Under the pieces are notes generated by a model. The model did no database searches and had not been told where the DNA came from. It saw only the letters and a list, made by a program, of their open reading frames with translations. Positions 29,407 to 44,534 of a stretch of DNA of 64,000 nucleotides are shown here, piece by piece (positions within the stretch are counted from its first letter, which is position 1; each line of letters opens with the position of its first letter). This stretch comes from Schaalia sp. ORNL0103 (GTDB lineage Bacteria > Actinomycetota > Actinomycetes > Actinomycetales > Actinomycetaceae). The translations under genes and the position numbers were made by a program. The stretch spans positions 682,001-746,000 of the forward strand of contig NZ_JAHXSA010000001.1 of assembly GCF_019429565.1 (NCBI RefSeq), read 5' to 3'.

Positions 29407-32055
29407 ATGCCTATGGTTCCGCTGAGCTGGCTGTCCGACCACGTTGACGTCCCCGAGGGGACGGATGCGCAGGCACTTGCCGCCGCCCTCGTGAAGGTCG
29501 GCCTGGAAGAAGAAGAGATTCACCCCGCGCGTGTGACCGGCCCGCTCGTCGTGGGTCGTGTCCTGACCCGCGTGGAAGAGACCGCATCGAACGGCAAGAT
29601 CGTGAACTACTGCCGCGTGGATGTCGGCGAGCACAACGATGCTCCCGGTACCGGCAAGGAGCCCTCGGAGCTGCCGAGCCGTGGCATTATCTGCGGCGCC
29701 CACAACTTCGACGTCGACGACCTGGTCGTCGTGTCTTTGCCCGGGGCAATTCTGCCCGGAGACTTCCAGATCGCCGCGCGCAAGACCTACGGTCATGTCT
29801 CTGACGGCATGATCTGTTCCGCGCGCGAACTCGGACTGGGGGAGGACCACGACGGTATCATCGTGCTGCCGAAGTACTTCCCTGACCGCGAGATTCCTGC
29901 GGTTGGAACTGACATCGTGACGTGGCTTGGCTTGGGTGAAGAGGTCCTCGAGATCAACGTGACCCCGGACCGCGGCTACTGCTTCTCGATGCGCGGCATT
30001 GCTCGCGAGTACTCACACTCGACGGGTGCCGCGTTCCGCGACCCCGGCCTGCCCGGCGTGATCGCGGCTGAGCCGCCTGCTGCGAACGCCGACGGTTTCC
30101 CGGTCGTGTTCTCCGACGACGCGCCGATCCGTGGCCGCGTTGGTGTGGACCGTTTCGTTGCTCGCGTCGTGCGCGGCACGAACCCCAACGCTGCGACTCC
30201 GCGCTGGATGGTCGAGCGTCTCGAGGCCGCGGGCATGCGATCGCTGTCTTTGGCCGTCGACATTACTAACTACGTCATGCTTGACCTCGGTCAGCCGATG
30301 CACGCCTACGACCTGGGCGACTTGGCCGCCCCGATCGTCGTGCGCCGTGCCCGCGCGGGCGAGACGCTGGTGACCCTGGACGAGGAAAAGCGCGAGCTCG
30401 ACCCGCAGGATCTGCTGATCACCGACTCGCCCGAGGGAGAGGGTTCGCGCATTATCGGCATCGCCGGTGTCATGGGTGGTGCCTACTCCGAGGTTGGCGA
30501 AGGCACGACTGACGTGCTGTTCGAGGCTGCACACTTCGATTCGGTGTCCGTCGCCCGCAGCTCGCGCCGACACAAGCTGCACTCGGAGGCCGCGAAGCGT
30601 TTCGAGCGCGGCACGGACCCGCAGCTTCCCGCGGTTGCTGCCCAGCGTGCGGTCGAGCTTCTCCTCGAATACGGCGGAGGCACCGTCGATGCCGGCGTCA
30701 CCGACGTGGATCAGCGCGGCGAGGCCGTTGTTATCTCGCTGCCCGTCGGCGAGGTTGAGCGCCTGACCGGCGTTGCCCACACCCCCGAGCACATCGCCGA
30801 GCTGCTGCGCACGGTCGGCTGCGTCGTCGAAGGCCCCGATAATGGCGCGTTCACGGTGACGGCTCCCTCGTGGCGTCCCGATCTTACGCTGCCAGCCGAC
30901 CTGGTCGAGGAAGTCGCGCGCCTTGACGGCTACGACAACATTCCCGTGGTCATGCCGACCGCACCGGCAGGCCACGGCCTGACGACCGCGCAGAAGGCTC
31001 GTCGTCTGGCCGCTGCTGCGCTGGCCGATGGCGGATTGGTCGAGGTCGAGTCCTACCCGTTTGTGTCCGACACCTGGGATCGTCAGGGCATTCCCGCCGA
31101 CGATCCGCGTCGCGAGGCCCTGCGCCTGCGCAACCCGATGGCGGATGACGCCCCCTGGCTGCGCACTACGGTGCTCGATACCCTTCTCGACGTCGCCGGC
31201 CGTAACGTGTCGCGCTCCAACGCAGACGTCGCAATCTTCGAGGTCGCCAAGGTTGCCCGTCCCGCGGGTACCGTGCCGGCGGATCTGCCCAGCGCCGAGG
31301 AACGTCCCTCCGACGAGGTAATCGCGGCGCTTGAAGCTGGTATTCCTGCGCAGCCCTGGCATATTGGCGGTGTCCTGACCGGCCAGGCTGTTCCGGCCGG
31401 TGTCCTGGCGAACACCCGCGCTTACGACTGGGCCGACGCCCTCGAGTATGTGCGTCGCGTGGCGTCGGGTCTCGGCGTTCGCGTTGAAGTGACCCGTGCC
31501 TGGGTGGATGAGGTGCCCGCGCACAAGGGTGCCCCGATGCCTGCTCCGGCGACGGATCCCGCTGCGGTTGCACCGTTCCACCCCGGCCGCGTCGCGCGCG
31601 TCTTCGTGCGCGCTGGCCGTGACCTCGTCGATGTCGCTCTTGCTGGCGAGCTGTCGCCCGCTGCGTGCCGCGCTTTCGGCCTGCCGGCCCGTGCGTGCGC
31701 ATTCGAGATCGACATGGATGCGCTGATCTCTCAGATGAGCGAGGCTCCCATCCAGGTCAAGGGTGTCTCGACGTTCCCGCTGGCCAAGGAAGACATTGCT
31801 CTCGTCGTGCCCTCCGATATCCCCGCGTCGCGCGTCGAGCAGATCGTGCGCCAGGGGGCCGGCCAGCTTGCCGAGTCCGTGACGCTTTTCGACATCTATG
31901 AGGGCGATCAGGTACCCGAGGGCTACCGCTCTCTCGCCTTTGCGCTGCGCCTGCGCGCGGCCGACCACACGCTGACTGCGAAGGAATCCTCGCAGGTACG
32001 CGAGCAGGTCGTCGCGAAGGCAGCCAAGGTGCTGGGGGCGTCGTTGCGCGCATAA
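29407..32055 (+). CDS. pheT: Phenylalanyl-tRNA synthetase beta subunit
   Basis: 882 residues from ATG 29407, with GGAAGGGG about 9 bases upstream; the ATG at 29389 lies in pheS and is less likely. Domains in order: tRNA-binding OB fold (about 40-155), B3/B4 editing domain (about 210-400, ending SRRHKLHSEAAKRFERG), B5 (about 400-475), catalytic-like core, and a C-terminal ferredoxin-fold anticodon-binding domain (from about 785; FPLAKEDIALVVP). A long hairpin terminator follows 16 bp later. Confidence 0.97.
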   Translation: MPMVPLSWLSDHVDVPEGTDAQALAAALVKVGLEEEEIHPARVTGPLVVGRVLTRVEETASNGKIVNYCRVDVGEHNDAPGTGKEPSELPSRGIICGAHNFDVDDLVVVSLPGAILPGDFQIAARKTYGHVSDGMICSARELGLGEDHDGIIVLPKYFPDREIPAVGTDIVTWLGLGEEVLEINVTPDRGYCFSMRGIAREYSHSTGAAFRDPGLPGVIAAEPPAANADGFPVVFSDDAPIRGRVGVDRFVARVVRGTNPNAATPRWMVERLEAAGMRSLSLAVDITNYVMLDLGQPMHAYDLGDLAAPIVVRRARAGETLVTLDEEKRELDPQDLLITDSPEGEGSRIIGIAGVMGGAYSEVGEGTTDVLFEAAHFDSVSVARSSRRHKLHSEAAKRFERGTDPQLPAVAAQRAVELLLEYGGGTVDAGVTDVDQRGEAVVISLPVGEVERLTGVAHTPEHIAELLRTVGCVVEGPDNGAFTVTAPSWRPDLTLPADLVEEVARLDGYDNIPVVMPTAPAGHGLTTAQKARRLAAAALADGGLVEVESYPFVSDTWDRQGIPADDPRREALRLRNPMADDAPWLRTTVLDTLLDVAGRNVSRSNADVAIFEVAKVARPAGTVPADLPSAEERPSDEVIAALEAGIPAQPWHIGGVLTGQAVPAGVLANTRAYDWADALEYVRRVASGLGVRVEVTRAWVDEVPAHKGAPMPAPATDPAAVAPFHPGRVARVFVRAGRDLVDVALAGELSPAACRAFGLPARACAFEIDMDALISQMSEAPIQVKGVSTFPLAKEDIALVVPSDIPASRVEQIVRQGAGQLAESVTLFDIYEGDQVPEGYRSLAFALRLRAADHTLTAKESSQVREQVVAKAAKVLGASLRA

Positions 32056-32070
32056 GGTCCACGAAGCGAC

Positions 32071-32139
32071 AGACCGGTCGAATCGGCGGTGTGGCACCCC
32101 ACTCATTTGGGGCGTTGTGCCCATCGATTCGACCGGTCT
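32071..32139 (+). terminator. Terminator after pheT
   Basis: A perfect 15-bp outer stem (AGACCGGTCGAATCG at 32071-32085 with its complement at 32125-32139) around an inner hairpin near CACCCCA...TGGGGCG. TCGCTTT follows. It isolates the flavodoxin-like gene at 32158 from pheST. Confidence 0.75.
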
Positions 32140-32157
32140 TCGCTTTACGATGGATAC

Positions 32158-32646
32158 ATGCACATCCTTGTTACTGCATCATCAAAGCACGGGGCGACAG
32201 ATGAGGTCGCCGACGCCATCGCGAAGCGTCTCGAAGCGGCGGGTTTTACCGTCGATCGTGTCGCGCCTGCTGACGTGACCACGGTTGAAGCCTACGACGC
32301 CGTGGTTGTCGGCTCTGCCGTCTACATTCTTCAGTGGATGCCTGAGGCTCACGACTTCATGGAACGCTTCAAGGATGATCTGCGTGACAAGCCGGTGTGG
32401 GCTTTCTCGGTCGGCATGAATGGTGTGCCGAAGCACTCGGAGCAGGATGGCAATCGTGTCGGTCCGCTCCTCACCCACGTGAACTGCCGTGAGCTGCGTA
32501 CCTTCCCGGGCCGTTACAAGCCTGCTCTCCTGTCGCTGCGCGAGCGCTCGGTTGCGCGCCTCGCCGGTGTCGTTGAGGGCGACTTCCGTGACTGGGACGC
32601 AATCAACGCATGGGCGGACGGTATCGCGGCAGAGCTGGGCGCCTGA
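32158..32646 (+). CDS. Flavodoxin-domain protein (HemG-like)
   Basis: 162 residues from ATG 32158. The N-terminus VTASSKHGATDEVADAIAKRL is the FMN phosphate-binding loop of flavodoxins, and VVGSAVYILQWMPEAHDFM contacts the isoalloxazine ring. The layout resembles HemG-type protoporphyrinogen oxidase/flavodoxin proteins, but the tail is not diagnostic and no haem genes are near. It is a single-gene unit between two terminators, so it may be stress-regulated; no operator is evident. Confidence 0.8.
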   Translation: MHILVTASSKHGATDEVADAIAKRLEAAGFTVDRVAPADVTTVEAYDAVVVGSAVYILQWMPEAHDFMERFKDDLRDKPVWAFSVGMNGVPKHSEQDGNRVGPLLTHVNCRELRTFPGRYKPALLSLRERSVARLAGVVEGDFRDWDAINAWADGIAAELGA

Positions 32647-32658
32647 GAACGTTGATGG

Positions 32659-32690
32659 CAAGCGGGTGAGGGACATCCCTCGCCCGCTTG
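32659..32690 (+). terminator. Terminator after flavodoxin gene
   Basis: A 14-bp stem with one G-U-type mismatch (CAAGCGGGTGAGGG at 32659-32672 with CCCTCGCCCGCTTG at 32677-32690), loop ACAT, followed by CTTATTTATA. It ends 8 bp before the argR operator. Confidence 0.8.
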
Positions 32691-32727
32691 CTTATTTATA
32701 TGCATGAGTGTGTATAATCATGCATAT
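32688..32727 (+). promoter_or_regulatory. argR promoter with overlapping ArgR-type operator
   Basis: Candidate -35 TTGCTT (32688-32693), 19-bp spacer, perfect -10 TATAAT (32713-32718). A perfect 10-bp dyad, ATATGCATGA (32698-32707) and TCATGCATAT (32718-32727) with a 10-bp centre, covers the -10 and the start codon. AT-rich half-sites built on TGCAT resemble ARG boxes. The expected transcription start is about 32725-32726, at the ATG. Confidence 0.65.
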
Positions 32728-33241
32728 GAGTGCAACACCCGCATTTCCGAGCACCAAGAGTGCGCGTCATGAGATGATTCGTGATCTTCTGGCGTCCGAG
32801 TCGATCGGTAGCCAGGAGGGACTGCGCGCTCGCCTGGCCGAGCGGGGCATTGACGTCACCCAGACGACCCTCTCTCGCGATCTGATGGACCTGCGTGCGA
32901 CGAAAATCCGTGACGCGTCCGGTGCGCTCATCTATACGGTGCCGGACCACGACGGCGGTCTTACCCACGACGCTGAAGCCGCGAACGTCCGTCTGGCGCG
33001 CTGGTGCCAGCTGCTCCTTGTCACCTCCGTGAAGGTGGGAAACCAGCTCGTCCTGCGTACCCAGGTGGGTGCAGCCAACCTGCTTGCGTCGTCGATCGAC
33101 GCAGTGAGGCGCGACGAGATCGCAGGAACAATCGCTGGCGACGACACAATCCTCGTGATCTGCCGCAGCGAAGAAGGCGCGGCCGACGTCGAACGCTCGT
33201 TGCTGGCCCTAGCCGAACCTGGCGCGCTCCCCGAAAACTAG
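32726..33241 (+). CDS. argR: Arginine repressor
   Basis: 171 residues from ATG 32726. The N-terminal winged helix ([20 protein letters not shown], then [19 protein letters not shown]) binds DNA. The C-terminal domain (about 95-165) hexamerises and binds arginine: [21 protein letters not shown] and [14 protein letters not shown] 32720 and GTG 32708 are also in frame, but 32726 sits 7 bases after the -10, so the mRNA is probably leaderless. argG follows 62 bp downstream. Feedback on its own promoter is likely from the operator position. Confidence 0.94.
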   Translation: MSATPAFPSTKSARHEMIRDLLASESIGSQEGLRARLAERGIDVTQTTLSRDLMDLRATKIRDASGALIYTVPDHDGGLTHDAEAANVRLARWCQLLLVTSVKVGNQLVLRTQVGAANLLASSIDAVRRDEIAGTIAGDDTILVICRSEEGAADVERSLLALAEPGALPEN

Positions 33242-33303
33242 CCCCGGCCTCGTTCTTACTGACGCCCCGGGCACTACGAACCCAACAATTGGAAGGAACC
33301 CAC

Positions 33304-34524
33304 ATGTCGAGCAAAGATCGCGTCGTCCTGGCGTATTCAGGCGGCCTGGACACCTCTGTCGCCATCGGATGGATCGGCGAGCAGACTGGCCGCGAGGTCG
33401 TCGCCGTTGCCGTTGACGTCGGCCAGGGCGGAGAAGACCTTGAGGTCATTCGCCAGCGCGCCCTCGACTGTGGCGCCGTGGAAGCGTACGTGGCAGACGC
33501 CCGCGACGAGTTCGCAGAAGAGTACTGCATGCCCGCGCTCAAGGCCAACGCTCTGTACGAAGGCAAGTACCCCCTCGTGTCGGCACTGTCGCGTCCCGTC
33601 ATCACCAAGCACCTGGTGAAGGCGGCTCGCGAGTTTGGCGCGACGACCGTCGCCCACGGCTGCACGGGCAAGGGCAACGATCAGGTCCGTTTCGAGGTCT
33701 CGATTACCTCGATGGCGCCCGACATGGACTGCATTTCCCCGGTCCGCGATCTGGCGCTGACGCGTGACGTCGCCATCGACTACGCCGAAAAGCACAACCT
33801 GCCGATTGAGACCACGAAGCACAATCCCTTCTCGATCGACCAGAACGTGTGGGGCCGCGCCATTGAGACCGGCTTCCTTGAAGACCTCTGGAATGCTCCG
33901 ACCAAGGACGTCTACAACTACACCGACGATCCGACCTACCCGCCGCTGCCTGACGAGGTCGTCATCACCTTCGATAAGGGCATTCCCGTCGCCATCGACG
34001 GCCGTCCTGTGACGCCGCTCGAGGCCATTCAGGAAATGAACCGCCGTGCGGGTGCCCAGGGTATCGGCCGGATCGACATGGTTGAGGATCGTCTCGTTGG
34101 CATCAAGTCCCGTGAAATCTACGAGGCCCCCGGCGCCGTCGCGCTCATCGAGGCACACCAGGCTCTCGAGTCGGTGACGCTGGAACGCATGCAGCGCCGC
34201 TACAAGCGCCAGCTGGAGCAGACCTGGGGAGAACTCGTGTACGAGGCGCAGTGGTACTCGCCGCTCAAGAAGTCGATGGATGCGTTCATCGAACATACCC
34301 AGCAGTACGTCTCCGGCGATATCCGCATGGTGCTGCACGGTGGACGTGCGACCGTGAACGGTCGCCGCTCGGAGTCCTCGTTGTACGACTTCAACCTTGC
34401 GACCTACGAGACCGGCGATACCTTCGATCAGTCCTCGTCGCGCGGCTTTATCGACATCTACGGCCTGCAGTCGAAGCTCGCAGCGGCCCGCGATGTGCGT
34501 TTCGGCGTGAACATGGGTTACTGA
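33304..34524 (+). CDS. argG: Argininosuccinate synthase
   Basis: 406 residues from ATG 33304, with GGAAGGA 7-13 bases upstream. Joins citrulline and aspartate using ATP. The ATP-pyrophosphatase loop is [15 protein letters not shown] at residues about 8-22. Also visible are [14 protein letters not shown], the substrate segment [14 protein letters not shown], and [13 protein letters not shown] near the end. Its usual neighbour argH is separated from it by a membrane-protein gene. Confidence 0.97.
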   Translation: MSSKDRVVLAYSGGLDTSVAIGWIGEQTGREVVAVAVDVGQGGEDLEVIRQRALDCGAVEAYVADARDEFAEEYCMPALKANALYEGKYPLVSALSRPVITKHLVKAAREFGATTVAHGCTGKGNDQVRFEVSITSMAPDMDCISPVRDLALTRDVAIDYAEKHNLPIETTKHNPFSIDQNVWGRAIETGFLEDLWNAPTKDVYNYTDDPTYPPLPDEVVITFDKGIPVAIDGRPVTPLEAIQEMNRRAGAQGIGRIDMVEDRLVGIKSREIYEAPGAVALIEAHQALESVTLERMQRRYKRQLEQTWGELVYEAQWYSPLKKSMDAFIEHTQQYVSGDIRMVLHGGRATVNGRRSESSLYDFNLATYETGDTFDQSSSRGFIDIYGLQSKLAAARDVRFGVNMGY

Positions 34525-34573
34525 ACGCTTGGTTGAGGGCGTTCTCACAGAGAATGTCTCAGTTGGGTTTCAA

Positions 34574-34607
34574 GAGGCGGGAGTGGCGAGAAGGCCGCTC
34601 CCGCCTC
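34574..34607 (+). terminator. Terminator after argG
   Basis: A perfect 14-bp stem (GAGGCGGGAGTGGC at 34574-34587 with GCCGCTCCCGCCTC at 34594-34607), loop GAGAAG, followed by GCTTACTGTTT. It ends 16 bp before the next start codon. Confidence 0.75.
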
Positions 34608-34623
34608 GCTTACTGTTTCGTGT

Positions 34624-37450
<2,827 letters not shown>

Positions 37451-37520
37451 CGACGGTACCCGCAAGCCGATACACTAAGACTGTACTGACCCGTCGAATC
37501 CGCAAGGAAGGACAACTTTC

Positions 37521-38783
37521 GTGACAGACATTCTGGACGAACTGCAGTGGCGTGGGCTGCTTGCGCAGCACACCGACCTCGAGGCGCTCCGCGAGCACCT
37601 GAATGCCGGACCTGTCACCTTCTATTGCGGTTATGATCCGACCGCGCCGTCTCTGCACCATGGACACCTGGTTCAGCTGATCGTCATGCGTCACCTGCAG
37701 CTCGCCGGTCACCGTCCGCTCGCTCTCGTGGGCGGCGCGACCGGGCAGATCGGCGACCCGCGTCAGAGTGGCGAGCGTCAGCTTCAGTCGACCGAGGTCG
37801 TGAAGGGTTGGGCGGATCGCCTGCATTCTCAGATCTCGAAGTTCCTCGACTTCGAGGGACCCGCTGCGGCCACGATGGTGAACAACCTGGACTGGACGCA
37901 GGAGATGAGCGCGATCGACCTGCTGCGCACGATCGGCAAGTACTTCCGCGTGGGCACCATGCTCAACAAGGACATCGTTGCCCGCCGTATTGCCTCGGAC
38001 GAGGGCATCTCCTACACCGAGTTCTCCTACCAGGTCCTGCAGGCCAACGACTTCCTCGAGCTCTACCGCCGTAACGGCTGCACGCTCGAAACCGGCGGCA
38101 ACGACCAGTGGGGCAACATGGTGGGCGGCGTCGATCTGATCCGTAAGGTCGAGGGCATCGATACCCACGTGATGACCACACCGATTATCACCAAGGCCGA
38201 CGGAACCAAGTTCGGCAAGTCTGAGGGTGGTGCTATCTGGCTCGACCCCGAGATGATGACCCCCTACGCCTTCTACCAGTTCTGGCTCCAGGTCGCGGAC
38301 GACGACGTTGTGCGCTTCCTGAAGATCTTCACGTTCAAGTCGCGTGAAGAGATCGAGGCGTTGGCCGTCGAGGTCGCCGAGCGTCCGCACCAGCGAGCCG
38401 CGCAGAAGGCCCTGGCCGCTTCCGTCACCGAGCTCGTACACGGCGCCGATCAGCTCCAGCGCGTTCTCGCCGCGACCGACGCCCTGTGGGGCGGAGGCGA
38501 CATCCGTGACCTCGACGAGGCAACCCTGGCCGCAGCGACCGCAGATCTGCCGCGCGCGTCCCTCACCATCGGCGAGTCGACCGTTGCCGATGCGCTCGTT
38601 GCTCTCGGCTTTGAGAAGGGCAAGACCGCGGCACGCCGTACGATCTCCTCCGGCGGTGCCTCCATCAACAACGTCAAGGTTGAGGATCCCGAGGCCGTGC
38701 TGAGCGAAGAAGACGTTCTCGCCGGTGGACTGGCTCTCATTCGTAAGGGCCGTAAGAACCTCGCGGTGCTGGAGCTTAGCTGA
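37521..38783 (+). CDS. tyrS: Tyrosyl-tRNA synthetase
   Basis: 420 residues from GTG 37521, with AAGGAAGGA upstream. Class I synthetase: HIGH appears as LHHGHLVQL (about residues 48-56), KMSKS as KFGKSEGGAIW, the tyrosine pocket as FSYQVLQANDF, and GGNDQWGNMVGG. A C-terminal S4 RNA-binding domain occupies about residues 350-415. In relatives tyrS is followed by the TPR/HAD-tlyA cluster; here an rrn operon intervenes. Confidence 0.97.
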   Translation: MTDILDELQWRGLLAQHTDLEALREHLNAGPVTFYCGYDPTAPSLHHGHLVQLIVMRHLQLAGHRPLALVGGATGQIGDPRQSGERQLQSTEVVKGWADRLHSQISKFLDFEGPAAATMVNNLDWTQEMSAIDLLRTIGKYFRVGTMLNKDIVARRIASDEGISYTEFSYQVLQANDFLELYRRNGCTLETGGNDQWGNMVGGVDLIRKVEGIDTHVMTTPIITKADGTKFGKSEGGAIWLDPEMMTPYAFYQFWLQVADDDVVRFLKIFTFKSREEIEALAVEVAERPHQRAAQKALAASVTELVHGADQLQRVLAATDALWGGGDIRDLDEATLAAATADLPRASLTIGESTVADALVALGFEKGKTAARRTISSGGASINNVKVEDPEAVLSEEDVLAGGLALIRKGRKNLAVLELS

Positions 38784-38796
38784 CCTTCCTGGGAGA

Positions 38797-38830
38797 GAGG
38801 GTGTCCGATAACAATCGGGCACCCTCTTTT
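38797..38830 (+). terminator. Terminator after tyrS
   Basis: A 13-bp stem with one wobble (GAGGGTGTCCGAT at 38797-38809 with ATCGGGCACCCTC at 38814-38826), followed by TTTT. It lies 14 bp after the tyrS stop. Confidence 0.85.
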
Positions 38831-38883
38831 CGTTGTGTTTGGTGGGTTTGTGGTGTGTGTGGTGGGGGTCACGGTATTTTGGT

Positions 38884-38912
38884 TTGACTTTGGGTGTGGG
38901 GGTGAGTAGATT
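38884..38912 (+). promoter_or_regulatory. rrn operon promoter
   Basis: TTGACT (38884-38889), exactly 17 bp, then TAGATT (38907-38912), giving a start near 38919 and a leader of about 220 nt. It is the only near-consensus promoter I see upstream of 16S. Confidence 0.7.
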
Positions 38913-38919
38913 ATTCACC

Positions 38920-39141
38920 TGTCGCTACGAGCTTGTGAGTGAGTTTGTGGTGGTGGTTCACCGCTCTGGTGGCTGGGTTTGTGGCTTGGTTGTCTGGGGT
39001 GTGTGGGTGTTGTTTGTGAACTCGATAGTGTGTTTGTTTGTTTTTTTATGCCTGTTTTTTGTTTTTGAGTGTTTTTGGTTGGGATTGCTGGCTGGCCTTG
39101 TTTGGTTGGTTGGTTTTTCTGGGCTTTAACGTTTTTGTTTT
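38920..39141 (+). promoter_or_regulatory. rrn leader with antitermination-like element and 16S processing arm
   Basis: G/T-rich leader without a gene. TGTTTGTGAACTCGATAGTG (39011-39030) matches the conserved element before actinobacterial 16S genes (TTTGAGAACTCAATAGTG type), associated with boxA antitermination. GCCTTGTT (39095-39102) and CTGGGCT (39119-39125) can pair with the region just after 16S (40687-40710), giving the RNase III-type stem around 16S. Confidence 0.6.
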
Positions 39142-44122
<4,981 letters not shown>

Positions 44123-44248
44123 ACCACCCAACCAACAGGTCCGGGTGAACAAAAAGACACCAGCAAAACAGCCGCAACCACTATACAAACCACGATCAAC
44201 CCACACCCCACCAAACCACGGCGGGGGAACAGTGTTGAACACCAAGAC
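44123..44248 (+). other. 23S-5S spacer with processing arm
   Basis: 126 bp, A/C-rich, no gene. Positions 44173-44208 are complementary to the G/T-rich end of the 16S-23S spacer, giving the downstream half of the 23S processing stem. Confidence 0.7.
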
Positions 44249-44367
44249 TTGTGGTGGTCATAGCACCGGGGAAACGCCCAGCCTCCATTCCGAACCTGGA
44301 AGCTAAGCCCGGCAGCGCCAATGGTACTGCAACCGCCAGGTTGTGGGAGAGTAGGACACCGCCACAA
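44249..44367 (+). rRNA. rrf: 5S ribosomal RNA
   Basis: About 119 nt. Helix I pairs TTGTGGTGGT (44249-44258) with ACCGCCACAA (44358-44367). The loop B/C segment CCATTCCGAACCTGGAAG and GGGAGAGTAGGAC near the 3' end are characteristic of 5S. Confidence 0.95.
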
Positions 44368-44377
44368 CACACTTGAT

Positions 44378-44420
44378 CGAGAGGGACGGACCGCGATAGC
44401 GTGCCGTCCCTCTCGTTTTT
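44378..44420 (+). terminator. rrn operon terminator
   Basis: A perfect 12-bp stem (CGAGAGGGACGG at 44378-44389 with CCGTCCCTCTCG at 44404-44415) extended by an inner CGC-GATA-GCG, then TTTTT. It is 10 bp after 5S. Confidence 0.93.
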
Positions 44421-44534
44421 GCGGCCCCATGCCGCTGATAAGCCGCCCGTCGTCTACTATTGGGTGGTTGAACGCGCACGATGCGCACCACGAACAAGAG
44501 CGCGCCCTTGGCGCAGGAATAGAGGATAGACACC

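Noticed and set aside
30013-32163. A 716-codon minus-strand frame opposite pheT
   Set aside because: Its product is Arg/Gly/His-rich with no domain; pheT on the plus strand is unmistakable.
33004-33303. A 100-codon N-terminal extension of ArgG
   Set aside because: It overlaps argR in another frame; the ATG at 33304 has a good ribosome binding site and matches family length.
38833-39129. A 98-codon Val/Leu/Phe-rich frame in the rrn leader, resembling a membrane protein
   Set aside because: It lies over the rrn promoter and leader, and its apparent hydrophobicity results from G/T-rich codons.
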